DNA from: Mediannikoviicoccus sp037890055
GTDB lineage: Bacteria > Bacillota > Clostridia > Tissierellales > Peptoniphilaceae
Length of the DNA: 53,666 bases
Strand: one strand, 5' to 3'
Assembly: GCA_037890055.1 (NCBI GenBank)
Contig: JBBKBD010000012.1
In this document: piece after piece, positions 14,511-23,420 of the stretch
Position numbering within the stretch: position 1 is the stretch's first letter
Layout: each line of letters opens with the position of its first letter
Notes under the pieces: model-generated
Databases searched by the model: none
The model's input: the letters and a program-made list of their open reading frames with translations, nothing else
Told to the model about the DNA's origin: nothing
Position numbers and translations under genes: made by a program

Positions 14511-16331
14511 TTACTTTTCATTTAAATATCTTACAGTTTGTAAGTCGTGATACTTCCAAGTGTATACTCTTGAGTATTCTTCAATTATAAATCCACCAGC
14601 AAGTGTTGCATGGGCAGTCATTGGTCTTCCACCGTTTTTACCGATGTAGATTGCGCCGTGACTATAATGTCCAGCTTGCCTTGATGAGTAAGGAAGGTCT
14701 CCAGGAAGTAGGTTGTTAAAGTCGGTTTTAATATATTTGCCGCCATACTTTGGAGCTTGTTTATATTGAACTTCTACCATCTTGTATCCACCATCTGCTT
14801 TAACATCACATAGGTCAGGTCCTGGAATAGCAATTCCATTTTCCTTATAAGCAGAGTAAGTTGCACCTACACAGTACACACCAGATTTGTCGTTTAAGTC
14901 GAAACCGTACCATTTGAAAGGAAGTCCAGCTCTTTCACAAGCGTAGTTAGAAATTTTTTGTCCAAGGAATCTATTTTCTTTGTTGCCCCCTTCTAGCCAA
15001 GTGTTCCTTAAATCTTCAGCTGTAGGCATTTCCCATTTAACAGGAGTGTCCTTTTTAAATCCAGACATTCTAGTTCCAGATTTTATTGCACCGTCATCGC
15101 CAAACCAATAGCATGTAAGTCCAGTGTTTCTTGGTCCACCCTTATACATATTGTAGTCAACCGGGTCAAAGTAATATATCTTTTGGCCTTCTTGTACGAA
15201 TCCTCTTGCAAGACCAGTTTCAGCTTTTGCAAAGTAAGTCTTAGCACCTTCTTTAATAAAGCCAAGTTTTAATGAACCGTCCTCATTGATTAGGTATCTA
15301 TGACCATCAACATTCACAACTCCCTTGTTGTTTTCATCCTTTACAATAACTTCATCAGATTCAATATTTCTTAAGAAAGTTTTTGATCCGTCGTCAATAA
15401 CTTGAATATTGCCAAAGTCCTTAACTATTTTTTCATAATAGCCATTAATTGCAAGTTCCATAGCTTCTTCGGAAACTGAAGACTTACCACCAACTACAAA
15501 GATTTTTTCCGCAGCTTCACATAGAGCCATTGTTCTTTCGCTCTTAGCCCTTGGAGCAAATACAACGTCAACGCCCTTAGCATTTACAATGTTTACAGCC
15601 GAAAGTGCATCAGGGAAGTCCATTCCATTTACAAATGCAAGGTTATAGCTTTCAGTAGCTTCTGCAATCTTTAGCGCTGTGTCAAATCTATCCTTACCTG
15701 CAAATACAGTTTCAGCAGCAACGTTAACAGATGACTTTCCACCAAAAGCGTATTTAACAACAACATCTTCTACAGGAAGTTTGTTTGAAGGAGGTACAAG
15801 CACAAGACCTGCATTATTTTCCTTTAATAAACCAGTTGAAGCTAGAGCGTCGGCAAAGTTTTCTCCACTTGCAACACCAACTTCACTAAGACCAGATTCT
15901 TCGATAGTCTTTGCATTTGTCACATATCTATTTGAACCTGCAAGTCTCTTAACCTCTACAGAAGTAGCCTTTAAATTATCTTCAAACTTCTTAGAAATTG
16001 ATGAAGTTCCACCAATGATATAAACCTGTTCAATTTCATTTTCATTAACAAATTTAGAATAATCTTCATTTCCGTTAACTAAAATAAGTTTACCGTTTTT
16101 AGTATTACAAATATTTGCAGAAGAAAGTGCGTCAGGGAACTGTCTTCCATTTGCGAATACTACAGTATTTGTTTCTAGCATCTGTGCAGCTTTTATTGAA
16201 GTTTCAGTTCTGTCCTTGCCAGCAACTCTAGTCCATGTGGTAGCAGCGTTAGAACTAGTTACAGCTGAAAGAGAAAACGTTACAGCCAAAGCTACAGATA
16301 AAATCTTTTTACCAAAAAAATGCTTTTTCAT
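14511..16331 (-). CDS. secreted cell-wall-binding repeat 2 protein with C-terminal NlpC/P60-like domain
   Basis: 606 residues. A signal peptide (about 1-30, Lys-rich start, hydrophobic core, ending near S-N-A-A) is followed by three CWB2 repeats (about 32-320). These are recognised by R-V-A-G-K-D-R-T-E-T, F-P-D-A-L-S-A and V-V-G-G-K-S-S-V-S blocks; they bind secondary wall polymer. Next come Gly/aromatic repeats of the choline/glucan-binding type (about 330-420: G-F-I-K-E-G, G-F-V-Q-E-G-Q-K-I-Y-Y-F, C-Y-W-F-G-D-D-G). The last ~150 residues look like an NlpC/P60 or CHAP hydrolase: a Cys in V-Y-C-V-G-A-T-Y-S-A-Y, then Y-S-H-G-A-I-Y-I-G. It is probably a peptidoglycan hydrolase anchored to the wall. 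ATG follows a TAGGAGG RBS. Confidence 0.88.
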   Translation of the reverse strand: MKKHFFGKKILSVALAVTFSLSAVTSSNAATTWTRVAGKDRTETSIKAAQMLETNTVVFANGRQFPDALSSANICNTKNGKLILVNGNEDYSKFVNENEIEQVYIIGGTSSISKKFEDNLKATSVEVKRLAGSNRYVTNAKTIEESGLSEVGVASGENFADALASTGLLKENNAGLVLVPPSNKLPVEDVVVKYAFGGKSSVNVAAETVFAGKDRFDTALKIAEATESYNLAFVNGMDFPDALSAVNIVNAKGVDVVFAPRAKSERTMALCEAAEKIFVVGGKSSVSEEAMELAINGYYEKIVKDFGNIQVIDDGSKTFLRNIESDEVIVKDENNKGVVNVDGHRYLINEDGSLKLGFIKEGAKTYFAKAETGLARGFVQEGQKIYYFDPVDYNMYKGGPRNTGLTCYWFGDDGAIKSGTRMSGFKKDTPVKWEMPTAEDLRNTWLEGGNKENRFLGQKISNYACERAGLPFKWYGFDLNDKSGVYCVGATYSAYKENGIAIPGPDLCDVKADGGYKMVEVQYKQAPKYGGKYIKTDFNNLLPGDLPYSSRQAGHYSHGAIYIGKNGGRPMTAHATLAGGFIIEEYSRVYTWKYHDLQTVRYLNEK

Positions 16332-16555
16332 AAGTCCTCCTAATAAATTGTTACATCGATTATACTCTAAAGCTATAAAAACTTCAATGTGGAAAAGTGT
16401 AAAATAAAAGAAAATTTAGAGTGAAAAAATATAATAAAATATTTAAAAATGTAAGTTTACTAACTTTAGAATTGGATTTTATTTTTGCTATATACATCAT
16501 AAAATTGAGTTATCTTTATATGAATGATAAAATTATTTAAACGAAGGTGTTATTA

Positions 16556-16594
16556 ATGAAGTTAAAATCAAACTATATTGCTTTGCTTATATAA
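16556..16594 (+). other. 12-codon ORF with RBS upstream of ABC exporter genes
   Basis: GAAGGTG lies 6-7 bp before an ATG that opens a 12-codon frame (M-K-L-K-S-N-Y-I-A-L-L-I-stop). It is 32 bp upstream of the DUF1430 permease start in a 295-bp gap that is otherwise AT-rich and empty. It is too short for family recognition. It could be a leader peptide controlling the transporter, a remnant, or chance. Confidence 0.3.
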
Positions 16595-16626
16595 TTAATA
16601 TAATATGAAAGTGGAGGTTAGAATAA

Positions 16627-18573
16627 ATGAAAATTATAAAAAACATTTTCCTTTTTTGCTTTTTGATATTTGGATTTATTATGCAATCGGAAATTTTTCA
16701 AAATGAACTTTTTAATTTCTCGACAGCTTATTATAAAGCCTCTAGTTTTGAAGTTTCAACCGAAAACATTCAAGGTTTTTTAGAGGATGCACAGAAGGCT
16801 TCATCTAAAAATAATGTAGAAGTCTTTACTTATTATAAAGAAATAAAAAGTAAGTTTCGCTTCACGCTCCACATTTATGGCGATTCAGATGTGATTCGTA
16901 AATCAATTAAAGATGTGGCAAATGTTGAAGAGAAGGAGTACACATCATTAATTTCTGGAATTACAGATGTTAAATACCATGATTTGAAAGAGCTTGAACC
17001 AGAGTCCGTTAACTATGAGAACTTCATATGTTATATAGGAGATGAGGATGCGGTTAACTCTACATATAAGGACCTAGAAGCGAAGTATAACTTAACTAGC
17101 CCACAATACTGGAATGCAACAGAAAAAGATATGATAATAATCGTATGGGGAATGATTAGTTTACTTATGATAATAATGAACTTGGTGGAGGTAATTAGAA
17201 GAAAGAAAGAGATTGCCGTAAGAGTTTTGTTTGGAGAAATCGTAAGTTCAATTGTGCTTAAAACGGCGATTATTAATTTGGTTTCTTCTCTAGTCCTATT
17301 TATATTGGCAAAGCTATTGATGTTAAACTTTATATCAGGAGCCTATGAAAATAAATTAATAATTTTAATTTACCTGTTAGGAGTAGCACTTTCAACACTT
17401 CCATATTTTATTTTTTATTCTATGGACATTAAAAAATTACTTTCAAATGCCACAGATGAAAAGGGTTCAATGTACTTATTGTATGCACTTAAGCTAATTG
17501 CGGGAGCTCTAACAATTATAACGCTGATTACAAATATCAGTAGTATTAATGGGAATTTATTTGCTGACGGAAGTTTACTTAAATCATATTACAACGCAAA
17601 CTATCTTAGAGTACAAACTGAAGGCTTTGATCTTGATAAGGAACAAAAATTTTGGGATGAGGTTTATGAAAAAGAGTATTCGGTAATGAATCCTTCCATA
17701 TGTATAAATATTTTGAATGGAAAGAATGACGTTGTTTTTGTGAATAATAATGGAAAGGATATGCTACAGGGTTTTAAAGAAAGCGTAGAGAAAGAGTCTT
17801 TGAAGGAAAATGATTTAATTATTTTTATCCCTAAGGGAAAGTCATTTGAAGAAAACAAAATGTTAGCATATGATAGATTGGATTTTTGTTTTAAATATCC
17901 AAAAGAAGATTTCAAAGACTGGAAAATTAAATATGTGGAGTACTCCGACTCTAAATATTTTTCCTATCTTGATAACAATTCAATAGATGGAGTTGAAAGG
18001 ACAAAAAATCCCGTAATAATTTATCAATTAAATAATGATTTGAAAATTGATGGTGCAAATCTTCAAAGCTACAAAGGAGAAGCTATATTATTTAATACGT
18101 CCAAAGAAAACTTGAAAGAGATTTGCAGCAAATATGAAGATATATTAGGAAATTACAATCAAGTAATAACCAATGTTGAAGATCAATATAATTACAATCA
18201 TACATTTTTAGTTAAACTGCTTGCGTTTTTAAGCTCACTTTGTGTGGTTATTATATTTTTAGACATTGCAATTATTTTGGCAGTAAGTCAATTGGAGTTT
18301 AGACGAAATGCAATGAAAATTTCACTTATGAAAATTTTGGGATATGGAATATTTAATCGCCACAAGTCATTCCTTAGTCTTATTATGATAGAAAACCTTG
18401 TGATATTTACAGGCTTTTTAATACTTTCCTTAATATCAAAACGAATTGATACAGAAATTACTATTTTAGTAAGTGCTTTAGTAATTCTGATTGAGTTTAT
18501 AATAATTATATTTAATATAATAAGGATAGAAAGAACAAATGTACAAAAGGCGCTTAAGGGAGGATGTCTATGA
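16627..18573 (+). CDS. bacteriocin-associated ABC transporter permease (DUF1430, FtsX-like)
   Basis: 648 residues. The layout is an N-terminal membrane helix (about 4-22), a large extracytoplasmic region (about 30-175), a block of three or four helices (about 178-320), a second extracytoplasmic region (about 330-525), and three C-terminal helices (about 530-640). The E-V-I-R-R-K-K-E-I-A-V-R-V-L-F-G-E motif after helix 2 is the coupling motif of FtsX/MacB-type permeases, and the whole layout matches DUF1430 proteins found with bacteriocin ABC systems. Its stop overlaps the ATPase start (ATGA), so the two form one exporter or immunity transporter. No bacteriocin precursor or maturation enzyme is visible here. 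Confidence 0.85.
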   Translation: MKIIKNIFLFCFLIFGFIMQSEIFQNELFNFSTAYYKASSFEVSTENIQGFLEDAQKASSKNNVEVFTYYKEIKSKFRFTLHIYGDSDVIRKSIKDVANVEEKEYTSLISGITDVKYHDLKELEPESVNYENFICYIGDEDAVNSTYKDLEAKYNLTSPQYWNATEKDMIIIVWGMISLLMIIMNLVEVIRRKKEIAVRVLFGEIVSSIVLKTAIINLVSSLVLFILAKLLMLNFISGAYENKLIILIYLLGVALSTLPYFIFYSMDIKKLLSNATDEKGSMYLLYALKLIAGALTIITLITNISSINGNLFADGSLLKSYYNANYLRVQTEGFDLDKEQKFWDEVYEKEYSVMNPSICINILNGKNDVVFVNNNGKDMLQGFKESVEKESLKENDLIIFIPKGKSFEENKMLAYDRLDFCFKYPKEDFKDWKIKYVEYSDSKYFSYLDNNSIDGVERTKNPVIIYQLNNDLKIDGANLQSYKGEAILFNTSKENLKEICSKYEDILGNYNQVITNVEDQYNYNHTFLVKLLAFLSSLCVVIIFLDIAIILAVSQLEFRRNAMKISLMKILGYGIFNRHKSFLSLIMIENLVIFTGFLILSLISKRIDTEITILVSALVILIEFIIIIFNIIRIERTNVQKALKGGCL

Positions 18574-19178
18574 TAAAAATAAATGAAATTTGTAAGAAGT
18601 ATGATGAAAAAGTGTTGTTTCAAAACTATAGCTTAGAAATTCCTGATGGAAGTTTTGTCATAATCAGAGGAGATAGCGGAAGTGGTAAAAGCACTTTACT
18701 AAATATGATTGGCGGCATAGAATATCCAGATAGCGGTTCGATTATTGTAAATGGCTTTGATGTATCAAAAAAGAAAAAGCAAAAATACTTCTCGGAAGTT
18801 GTAGGATTTTTGTTTCAAAACTTTGCGCTATTAGAAAACAAGACCGTGTTAGAAAATTTAAATTTGATAAAGAAGACAGGAAGAACGGGTGTATCAATAG
18901 ATGAAGCTTTAAAAAAAGTGGGTTTAGAAAAAGAGAAAAATAAAAAGGTTTATAAACTATCAGGAGGGGAGCAACAAAGAGTTGCCTTAGCTCGTCTTAT
19001 GATAAAGAAGTGTTCTGTTTTATTGGCAGACGAACCAACAGGCTCCCTGGATAAAAAGAACAGTGAAATTGTAATGAAAATTCTTCACGATTTAAATAGA
19101 CAGGGGAAAACTGTAATAGTTGTAACCCATGATGACGATATAATCGAAAAGGAAGATATGGTTATATATTTAAGTTAG
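18570..19178 (+). CDS. ABC transporter ATP-binding protein (partner of DUF1430 permease)
   Basis: 202 residues from the start chosen here. It has Walker A (G-D-S-G-S-G-K-S-T), Q-loop (F-L-F-Q-N-F), signature L-S-G-G-E-Q-Q-R-V-A-L-A-R, Walker B (V-L-L-A-D-E-P-T-G-S-L-D) and the switch His in V-V-T-H-D-D. It belongs to the MacB/LolD-like class that pairs with FtsX-like permeases. Two ATGs are in frame at 18564 and 18570. The second is preferred: GGGAGG lies directly against the first (no spacing) but 6 bp before the second, which also gives the usual ATGA overlap with the permease stop. Confidence 0.93.
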   Translation: MIKINEICKKYDEKVLFQNYSLEIPDGSFVIIRGDSGSGKSTLLNMIGGIEYPDSGSIIVNGFDVSKKKKQKYFSEVVGFLFQNFALLENKTVLENLNLIKKTGRTGVSIDEALKKVGLEKEKNKKVYKLSGGEQQRVALARLMIKKCSVLLADEPTGSLDKKNSEIVMKILHDLNRQGKTVIVVTHDDDIIEKEDMVIYLS

Positions 19179-19214
19179 ATTTTATGCGAGACTTCAAAAT
19201 TAAAAATTTAAAAA

Positions 19215-19241
19215 TCCCGGTAGAACACTACCGGGAAAATT
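19215..19241. terminator. bidirectional terminator between ABC ATPase and M16C protease
   Basis: TCCCGGTAG / CTACCGGGA is a perfect 9-bp GC-rich stem with an AACA loop. A-rich sequence on the left and TTTTAC on the right serve both strands. Confidence 0.88.
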
Positions 19242-22145
19242 TTACTTATTTAAAGGACGTATTTCTTTAAATACTTCGCCGTCTTCTTTTATTTTTTCGT
19301 TGTTTCCAATTGTTGCAATATAATCTTCCTTCATTGCTCTATCAATAAGGTCTGCAACTTTTTCAAAGTCTTCCACTTTTGTTTCAAGGGCTTCTTTAAG
19401 ATTTCTGTTAAGGTCTTCAGTCGTCTTTCTTGAAAGGTACATTGTAAGTGCAACTTGTCCCTTTTGCATATTTGTAAGTGGTGGATTGAATTTGTTTAAG
19501 GATCCAATTATAAAGCTTGAAAGTTCTTCCTTTGAAAGTTTTAAGTTTCTCAAGTACTCTGCCACTGAATTGTAAACATCAACGGTGTTTTTAACATTTG
19601 GGTCTCTAAATGAGTACATGTGAACTGTTCCAGACTCACTAATTCCCATTCCACATCCATATGCGCCACCTTGTGCTCTAATGGAGTTGTAGATATAGGT
19701 TAAACTTAGCATTGATGAAATTACAAACATTGATCCGTCAAATTCAAACTCATCTGGGTCAAAGGTAAATGACTTTGCAACATAGTTTACATTTGATGAA
19801 GAAGTTATTCCTTCGTTTTTCTTTTCTAAGTCAAACACTAAATTTACACTTGGAAGCTCTTTATTTGAAAGATTCTTTATAAATTCTTCTCCTTCTTTTT
19901 CAACTCTTTCAAACTCGTCTCTGTCTGTTGTAACATTTAAGATAAGTTTATTTTGGTTAAAGGTCTTTTCTTGAACATCCACAAGTTTTTCTTTAATCTC
20001 TTCAAATTTGTCATCAAAGTTTTTGTTTAAATCCCTTACAAAGTCATAGTAGGAAACTCCACCAACTAAGTCATTGAACATTCCAACTTGGCTTTGATAA
20101 GATTGGGTCCTTAAGATTGCAATGGAATGTCCTGATGAAAGGATTTGATTTTCCAAGTTTATTAAAATTTGGGAGATTAACTCTTTCATTCTAGCTCTAT
20201 CGTCAAACTTACTTCCAAGTAGCACATCTTCTACAAGGGCAAACATATCCTTTGATTTTTCTCCGATTGCCTTTGAAGAAACTCTAAACTTCTTATAGTA
20301 CTTCTTAGGGTCTTTATAGTCTACAATGGAGCTAATGCTTGTATCAATACCACCGGTCTTTAGGAATAGTTCTGTTTCCATGTCCTTGTAGGAGTGGTTT
20401 TTAGTTGAAACCTTTGTTAGCATATCGGAAAGTAATGCAATATATTGTATGTCTTCCTTTTCTGCCCACTCTAAGTCAAAGGCAAGGGTAATATAGTTTA
20501 TCTTACCTGTGAAAAGGTCGTGATAAAGCACAACATGGTTATCCTTTTTTATCTCCTCTGTAGGAATTTCTAAAACTTTTCTCTCGATGTCATCAAGTTT
20601 AAGCTTTGGAATAGTATTTTTTTCTTCTTCGCTATCTTCAGTGTTTTGGAATTTTTCAAGAACTCTATTTTGTTCAAAAAGCTCTTCCAATTCCTCTTCG
20701 CTTAAGCTGTCCTTATACTCTTGAAGTTTTTTGTCCACTTCTTTGTCCTTTTCCATATTCATTCCAGGAGTAGCTTCAAGAGAAATAATAACCTTGTTTG
20801 GATTGTTTAAAATCTTTTCTTCAATATACTTTTCAAAGTAGTCGGTGCCAATTTTTTCTCTAATCTTTGAAAGCACATCTTCAAACTTGAAGTTAATAGT
20901 AGGGTCCTTGTCATATAGCCAAGTGTCAAGGCAGTTTATAAAGTAGATTATACCCTTAGTAGCAAAGTTTTCAGCCTCTCTTATGTTGTACTCCATCTTG
21001 TTTATGGCAGCTTCAATCTTCTTAGAGTCCATTCCATCTTTAACAATCTTTTTAAGCTCATCTTCAATTATATTTTTAAACTGTTCCTTTTTATCCTTTG
21101 AAGTGTTAATAGCCACAAGACCAAGGCCCATTTCCATTCCGTCGGTGTAAAGTCCGTCAATGTCTTCGCCGATGCTACTTTCTAGTAGAGCAAGCTTTAG
21201 AGGAGAACCGTCGTTTTCGAATAAAGTGTCTCTTATAATGGAGTTTGTTAGTGCATCCACTGGGTCATATTTAAATCCAGATCTAACACCATAGATAAGC
21301 ATGTCCTTGTTCTTAGGATCTTCATCGGAAGAGATTGAATATGAGACATTAAAGTCTCTCTCCTTATCAAAATCTTTTTGGATTTCAATTTTTGAATCGA
21401 TTTCGTCCTCTTCAAAATGTGATAGATATTCTTCGTCAATAAACTTTAACTGATCATCAGTGTTCATGTCACCATATATAAAGATAAATGAGTTTGATGG
21501 ATGGTATAGCTTGTCATAAAAGCCAACAAACTCTTCATATGAAAGGCTTGGAATATCATATGGATAGCCGCCGGACTCGTTACCGTAGATTGAGTCAGGG
21601 AAAAGTCCCTTTGCAAACTCTTGGTACATTATTGTGTCCTTAGAAGAGTATGCACCCTTCATTTCGTTATACACAACGCCTTTATAACTTAACTTGTCGT
21701 CTTTGTTTTTTAATTCATAGTGCCATCCCTCTTGTAAAAAGATTTCTTTTTTAGTCCTTACTGCAGGGAAGAACACGGCGTCAAGATACACATCCATTAG
21801 GTTGTGAAAGTCTTTATCGTTTCTGCTGGCAATAGGGTAGATGGTCTTGTCAGAAAATGTCATGGCATTTAAAAAAGTTTGAAGAGATGTCTTTAACATA
21901 TCCATAAAAGGCTCTCTTGTCTTAAACTTTCTTGAACCATTTAACACACAGTGTTCAAGTATATGGGCAACTCCCGTAGAGTTATAAGGTGGAGTCCTAA
22001 AGCCAATACCAAACACCTTGTTGTCGTCATCATTTTCAACGGCCATTAGCCTTGCCTTTGTCTTCTCATGTTCAAAAATTTTAACATTTGAAGAAATATC
22101 ATCTATAAATTCTTCTGAAATTAATTTAAATCCATTTGTTGTCAT
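19242..22145 (-). CDS. M16C insulinase-family zinc peptidase (PreP/presequence protease-like)
   Basis: 967 residues, the usual length for PreP/CymI-type enzymes. The inverted zinc motif H61-I-L-E-H65 near the N-terminus, followed ~75 residues later by the second ligand region (Y-N-E-M-K-G), marks an active M16 catalytic half. The C-terminal half carries the inactive M16 repeat with the substrate-clamping R/Y residues (R-A-Q-G-G-A-Y-G-C-G). There is no signal peptide, so it is a cytosolic oligopeptidase degrading peptides up to about 60 residues, fitting a peptide-fermenting cell. It is monocistronic, with AGAGAGGTATTT before ATG. Confidence 0.93.
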   Translation of the reverse strand: MTTNGFKLISEEFIDDISSNVKIFEHEKTKARLMAVENDDDNKVFGIGFRTPPYNSTGVAHILEHCVLNGSRKFKTREPFMDMLKTSLQTFLNAMTFSDKTIYPIASRNDKDFHNLMDVYLDAVFFPAVRTKKEIFLQEGWHYELKNKDDKLSYKGVVYNEMKGAYSSKDTIMYQEFAKGLFPDSIYGNESGGYPYDIPSLSYEEFVGFYDKLYHPSNSFIFIYGDMNTDDQLKFIDEEYLSHFEEDEIDSKIEIQKDFDKERDFNVSYSISSDEDPKNKDMLIYGVRSGFKYDPVDALTNSIIRDTLFENDGSPLKLALLESSIGEDIDGLYTDGMEMGLGLVAINTSKDKKEQFKNIIEDELKKIVKDGMDSKKIEAAINKMEYNIREAENFATKGIIYFINCLDTWLYDKDPTINFKFEDVLSKIREKIGTDYFEKYIEEKILNNPNKVIISLEATPGMNMEKDKEVDKKLQEYKDSLSEEELEELFEQNRVLEKFQNTEDSEEEKNTIPKLKLDDIERKVLEIPTEEIKKDNHVVLYHDLFTGKINYITLAFDLEWAEKEDIQYIALLSDMLTKVSTKNHSYKDMETELFLKTGGIDTSISSIVDYKDPKKYYKKFRVSSKAIGEKSKDMFALVEDVLLGSKFDDRARMKELISQILINLENQILSSGHSIAILRTQSYQSQVGMFNDLVGGVSYYDFVRDLNKNFDDKFEEIKEKLVDVQEKTFNQNKLILNVTTDRDEFERVEKEGEEFIKNLSNKELPSVNLVFDLEKKNEGITSSSNVNYVAKSFTFDPDEFEFDGSMFVISSMLSLTYIYNSIRAQGGAYGCGMGISESGTVHMYSFRDPNVKNTVDVYNSVAEYLRNLKLSKEELSSFIIGSLNKFNPPLTNMQKGQVALTMYLSRKTTEDLNRNLKEALETKVEDFEKVADLIDRAMKEDYIATIGNNEKIKEDGEVFKEIRPLNK

Positions 22146-22293
22146 AAATACCTCTCTTTCTATAAGTTATTATAACATTTGAAAAAGAATTTTACGACTT
22201 TAACATGGTTGGACTGTTTTCTTCTTTAATATATAATAGAGTAGTAATGGATATAATAATGATAGGATAATAAAATTAAAATATGGAGGAAAA

Positions 22294-23052
22294 ATGAAAT
22301 TAATATCATGGAATGTTAACGGACTTAGGGCTTGTATGAAAAAGGGATTTATGGACTTCTACAACGAAGTAGACCCAGATGTTATTGGGCTACAGGAAAT
22401 AAAGATGCAAGAGCATCAATGGGAGTTTGAATTTCCTGGAAAATTTGTATATATAAATTCAGCAGAAAGACCAGGGTACTCAGGTACGGCAGTAATAAGT
22501 AAAATAGAACCACTTAGCGTGAGGTACGGCATAGGCGTACCTGAACACGATGACGAAGGTAGAGTAATAACATGCGAGTTTGAAGACTTTTTCTTTGTAA
22601 CATGCTACACGCCAAATTCAAAGAGAGGCCTTGAAAGGCTTGAGTATAGAACAACTGTGTGGGAAAAATTATTTAGAGAGTATTTAAAAACCCTTGAAGA
22701 GTCAAAACCAGTTGTACTATGTGGTGACTTAAACGTGGCACATAAGGAGATTGACCTTAAAAACCCTGACACCAATAGAAGAAATGCAGGCTTTACCGAC
22801 GAAGAGAGAACTGAAATGACAAAGCTACTTGACTCAGGCTTTGTGGACACATTTAGATACTTTTATCCAGATGCAACGGACAGATACAGTTGGTGGTCAT
22901 ACTTTGCAAAGTCTAGAGATAGAAACATAGGCTGGAGGATTGACTATTTTTTAGTGTCAGAAGCTTTAAAAGAGAATTTAGTTTCTGCGGACATATTGGA
23001 CCAAGTTATGGGTTCAGATCACTGTCCTGTGGAATTAAATATAAAATTTTAG
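22294..23052 (+). CDS. xth: exodeoxyribonuclease III / AP endonuclease
   Basis: 252 residues, full length. It has the exonuclease-endonuclease-phosphatase fold motifs: W-N-V-N-G-L-R-A at the N-terminus, G-L-Q-E-I-K (Mg ligand Glu) near 34-39, Y-T-P-N-S, C-G-D-L-N-V-A-H (catalytic Asp/Asn) near 149-155, W-R-I-D-Y-F-L-V-S, and the terminal G-S-D-H-C-P-V with catalytic Asp-His. It repairs abasic sites and 3' blocked ends. It has a TGGAGGAAAA RBS and lies 10 bp before the TOBE gene, so the two are probably co-transcribed. Confidence 0.96.
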   Translation: MKLISWNVNGLRACMKKGFMDFYNEVDPDVIGLQEIKMQEHQWEFEFPGKFVYINSAERPGYSGTAVISKIEPLSVRYGIGVPEHDDEGRVITCEFEDFFFVTCYTPNSKRGLERLEYRTTVWEKLFREYLKTLEESKPVVLCGDLNVAHKEIDLKNPDTNRRNAGFTDEERTEMTKLLDSGFVDTFRYFYPDATDRYSWWSYFAKSRDRNIGWRIDYFLVSEALKENLVSADILDQVMGSDHCPVELNIKF

Positions 23053-23062
23053 GAGGTAATAT

Positions 23063-23275
23063 ATGAAACTATCAGCAAGAAACCAATTGAAGGGAAAAGT
23101 AATAGACATTCAAGAAGGCGCAGTAAATGGCATCGTGAAAATTGACATTGGAGGAGGAAATATAATCTCATCCACAATCTCAATGAATGCAATTAAAGAA
23201 CTTAACTTAGAAGTGGGCAAGGAAGCTTACGCAGTTATAAAAGCTACATCAGTAATGGTGGGAATAGACGAATAG
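23063..23275 (+). CDS. TOBE-domain molybdopterin/molybdate-binding protein (Mop-like)
   Basis: 70 residues, one TOBE/Mop domain: S-A-R-N-Q-L-K-G-K-V at the start, G-A-V-N-G-I-V in the middle, and A-V-I-K-A-T-S-V-M-V-G at the end. Such molbindins bind molybdate or tungstate oligomerically and store or sense it. It has a TAGGAGG RBS. It is 10 bp downstream of xth, with no other molybdenum gene nearby in this window. Confidence 0.92.
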   Translation: MKLSARNQLKGKVIDIQEGAVNGIVKIDIGGGNIISSTISMNAIKELNLEVGKEAYAVIKATSVMVGIDE

Positions 23276-23280
23276 AAAAT

Positions 23281-23318
23281 ATCCGGTACTTAATGTGAAT
23301 TAGGTACCGGATTTTTTA
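23281..23318 (+). terminator. intrinsic terminator after TOBE gene
   Basis: A 14-bp stem with one wobble (23281-23294 with 23299-23312) and a 4-nt loop are followed by TTTTTA. Confidence 0.9.
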
Positions 23319-23420
23319 TTTAATTCTAAACAAAATTAATGTTTGCAATCGGTATCATATTTGCTTATAATTAATTTAACAAATTAAATTATTAAAATAA
23401 AAGTAATTTAGGAGGAAGTT

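Noticed and set aside
15679..16023. 114-codon frame antisense to the CWB2 repeats
   Set aside because: It is composed of low-complexity residues expected from the complement of the repeat-coding strand, with no RBS.
16627..19178. Complete bacteriocin gene cluster
   Set aside because: Only the transporter pair is present; no precursor, maturation or immunity gene can be supported.
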